Below, piece by piece: positions 62,081-64,000 of a stretch of 64,000 bases of DNA. The notes under the pieces were generated by a model, which saw only the letters and a list, made by a program, of their open reading frames with translations, was not told where the DNA came from and did no database searches. The stretch spans positions 1 to 64,000 of the forward strand of contig VOGB01000004.1 of the NCBI GenBank assembly GCA_009493725.1, written 5' to 3'. Both the position numbers and the translations under genes were made by a program. This stretch comes from Pseudoramibacter fermentans (GTDB lineage: Bacteria; Bacillota; Clostridia; Eubacteriales; Eubacteriaceae). Each line of letters begins with the position of its first letter. Within the stretch, counting starts at the first letter, position 1.

Positions 62081-63052
62081 ATGAAACCTTACGCTTTCGG
62101 TGTGGATATTGGGGGGACATCGATTAAAATCGGACTGGCAAAGACATCGGGCTGGCTTTTCGAAACCCGGAAAATCGGAACCCCAATCGATCTTTCGGCA
62201 GAATCCTTTCTACTCAACATTTCGGAAGTGATCAAACAGCGCATTCACGCGCGGGGCCTGCACCCGGACGATTTTGAAGGCATCGGGGTCGGCGTTCCCG
62301 GCCCGGTCGATGAAAAGGGCGTGGTGCATGGCTGCGCCAACCTCGGCTGGGGCGAAGTGGACGTGAAGGGCATTATGGAGCGTGCGCTGGGCATCCCGGT
62401 TCAGGTCGGCAACGACGCCAACGTCGCCGCCCTCGGCGAAATGTGGCAGGGCGGCGGCAAGGGGTACGCCAATCTTGTGATGGTGACCCTCGGCACCGGT
62501 GTCGGCGGCGGCGTGATCATCAACCGGCACATCGTCTGCGGACAATACGGCTCAGCCGGGGAAATCGGCCATCTGCACGTGTCGGATGACGAAACCGAAC
62601 CCTGCGGCTGCAGCAATTACGGATGCCTGGAGCAGTACGCTTCAGCCACGGGGATCGTCCGCACGGCGGCGCGTCTGCTGGACGCGCATCCTGAGGCCAA
62701 CTCTATTTTGAGGCAGGGCACGCCTCTCGACGCGAAGCTGGTCTGCGACAGTGCGCGGGAAGGCGATGAACTGGCCTTATCGGTCGTCGAAGCGGCGATG
62801 GATCAGCTGGGCAAGGCCCTCGCGATGATCTCGTGCGTCATCGATCCAGAGGTTTACGTGATCGGCGGCGGCGTTTCCCTCGCGTCGGATGTGCTGATGC
62901 CACCCTTACAAAGGGCCTACAAACGCTACGCCTTTCCTTCATCGAGAGATACGGCTTTCAAGAAAGCGACTTTGGGCAATCAGGCAGGCATCATTGGCGC
63001 CATCAAGCTTACGATGCCGGATGCCAAAGAAAATAAGGAGAAAATAAAATGA
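62081..63052 (+). CDS. ROK-family glucokinase
   Basis: The 323-residue ROK kinase has VDIGGTSIKIGL at the N-terminus, GVPGPVDEKGVV, TLGTGVGGGVIIN, the catalytic region GEIGHLHV and the zinc motif CGCSNYGCLEQYAS. It probably phosphorylates glucose, feeding pgi upstream and pfkA downstream. GGGAGAA precedes the ATG, and it overlaps pfkA by ATGA. Confidence 0.9.
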   Translation: MKPYAFGVDIGGTSIKIGLAKTSGWLFETRKIGTPIDLSAESFLLNISEVIKQRIHARGLHPDDFEGIGVGVPGPVDEKGVVHGCANLGWGEVDVKGIMERALGIPVQVGNDANVAALGEMWQGGGKGYANLVMVTLGTGVGGGVIINRHIVCGQYGSAGEIGHLHVSDDETEPCGCSNYGCLEQYASATGIVRTAARLLDAHPEANSILRQGTPLDAKLVCDSAREGDELALSVVEAAMDQLGKALAMISCVIDPEVYVIGGGVSLASDVLMPPLQRAYKRYAFPSSRDTAFKKATLGNQAGIIGAIKLTMPDAKENKEKIK

Positions 63053-64000
63053 CGGTGAAAAGAATAGGCGTTCTGACCAGCGGCGGTGATGCGCCGGGGA
63101 TGAACGCTGCGATTCGTGCCATTGTTCGAACCGCAGTTTGTTACGACATACAGGTGTACGGCATCGAGGAAGGTTTTCACGGGCTGAACGAAGAAAAATT
63201 CAGACCTCTCAATGGCCGCAGCGTGGCCAACATCATCGATCGGGGCGGCACGATGCTGCAGACTTCCCGTTCGGCATTTTTCAAGACCCCGGCCGGCGTC
63301 AAGCACGGGGCCGATAAAGTCAAGGCCTACGATCTCGACGCGCTGATCGTCATCGGCGGCGAAGGCTCGATGAAGGGCGCGAAGGCGCTGAGCGATCTCG
63401 GCGTCAACGTCGTTGTGATTCCGGGCACCATCGACAACGATATCGGCGCGACGGATTACACCATTGGCTTCGACACGGCGGTGTCGACCGCGATCGACGC
63501 GATCAGCAAGATCAGAGACACGTCCTTCTCCCACAACCGGATGAACATCGTCCAGGTGATGGGGCGGCATTGCGGCGACATCGCGATGTACGCGGGGCTG
63601 GCCTGCGGGGCCAAGGCGCTGATCATCCCGGAAAAGGAAGTGCCCCTCGAAGATATCTGCGCGAAGCTGATCGAAGGCCACGAAAGAGGCAAAATGCACA
63701 GCATTATCATGCTGGCCGAAGGCTGCGGCAGCTACCGGGATTACGTCCCGAAAATTCAAGAGCTGACTGGCGTAGAAACCAAGGGCACGAACCTGGGTTA
63801 CATTCAGCGCGGCGGCGCGCCGAGCCATTTCGACAGACGGCTCGCCAGCTACATGGGCTTCCACGCGGTGCGGGCGATCATGAAGGGCAACGTCAACTCG
63901 ATGGTTGTGACGAAAAACGGGCAATTCCAAGTGATTCCTCTCGATCAGGCGATTGATACGCCGAAGGTGTTCGACGAGGCCATGTACGATATGATTCAGG
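63049..64000 (+). CDS. pfkA: 6-phosphofructokinase (3' end beyond window)
   Basis: At least 317 residues of a PfkA protein are present: LTSGGDAPGMNAAIRAIVR, PGTIDNDI, the catalytic TIDND, MGRHCGDIA, and the C-terminal QRGGAPSHFDRRLAS. The ATP/Mg motif reads GGEGS where ATP-dependent enzymes have GGDGS; the following Gly still favours ATP over pyrophosphate. It is probably within a few residues of its end. The start overlaps the glucokinase stop. Confidence 0.93.
   Translation, partial: MTVKRIGVLTSGGDAPGMNAAIRAIVRTAVCYDIQVYGIEEGFHGLNEEKFRPLNGRSVANIIDRGGTMLQTSRSAFFKTPAGVKHGADKVKAYDLDALIVIGGEGSMKGAKALSDLGVNVVVIPGTIDNDIGATDYTIGFDTAVSTAIDAISKIRDTSFSHNRMNIVQVMGRHCGDIAMYAGLACGAKALIIPEKEVPLEDICAKLIEGHERGKMHSIIMLAEGCGSYRDYVPKIQELTGVETKGTNLGYIQRGGAPSHFDRRLASYMGFHAVRAIMKGNVNSMVVTKNGQFQVIPLDQAIDTPKVFDEAMYDMIQ

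Overview
The window reads as the chromosome of an anaerobic, fermentative Firmicute of the Eubacteriales, plausibly a Eubacteriaceae or Pseudoramibacter-like organism. The assignment is inference: it rests on a membrane-bound Ech-type [NiFe] hydrogenase, duplicated glycerol pathways, CIRCE/HrcA heat-shock control, SigA-type promoters with many extended -10 boxes, and strong Shine-Dalgarno sequences. No tRNA gene, CRISPR array or prophage was seen.

Region 1-9600 starts with the 3' part of a 23S rRNA and a 5S rRNA. Then comes a visibly AT-rich block: a DeoR-type regulator and a six-gene operon with an FGGY (GlpK-like) kinase, a BON-GlpA fusion, a GlpB-like flavoprotein, a DUF1667 protein, a GlcD/alkyl-DHAP-synthase-like flavoprotein and a GlcF-like protein stripped of its Fe-S cysteines. 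The kinase lacks two of the standard glycerol-binding residues, so the substrate may not be glycerol.

Region 9600-20700 is GC-rich. It holds a degenerate 5'-nucleotidase-like surface protein, a complete six-subunit Ech hydrogenase (echABCDEF) and maturation genes hypC, D, E, B, a second hypB, and a convergent hypA. hypF is absent. A Cbi/NikMN-Q-O metal transporter at 48.4-50.9 kb probably supplies nickel.

Region 20700-36500 is mixed core and accessory: serine acetyltransferase, ketopantoate reductase, membrane proteins, nitroreductase, an Xre/Ser-Thr kinase pair, a metallo-beta-lactamase, a FeoA-FeoB fusion, an Ltp/PASTA surface protein, a folate/alarmone-type operon, and ftsX with a PcsB/EnvC-like peptidase.

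Region 36500-47900 is the canonical glycerol region. On the minus strand glpK2-glpP and glpA2-glpB2-DUF1667 each follow a leader containing a terminator and a shared short element, which fits GlpP antitermination. On the plus strand are an iron-type alcohol/glycerol dehydrogenase, dhaK and dhaL. A 748-bp segment carrying dhaL occurs twice as a direct repeat around 1.4 kb of AT-rich foreign DNA with broken genes at its edges, like the product of a single-crossover (Campbell) integration.

Region 47900-64000 holds a DUF3842 protein, the metal transporter, a flavin reductase, an orphan amino-acid-binding lipoprotein, hemW-hrcA-grpE-dnaK-dnaJ, a decayed IS1182-type element that duplicated the 30-bp terminator hairpin behind dnaJ, and a glycolysis operon of pgi, ROK glucokinase and pfkA, the last cut by the window end.
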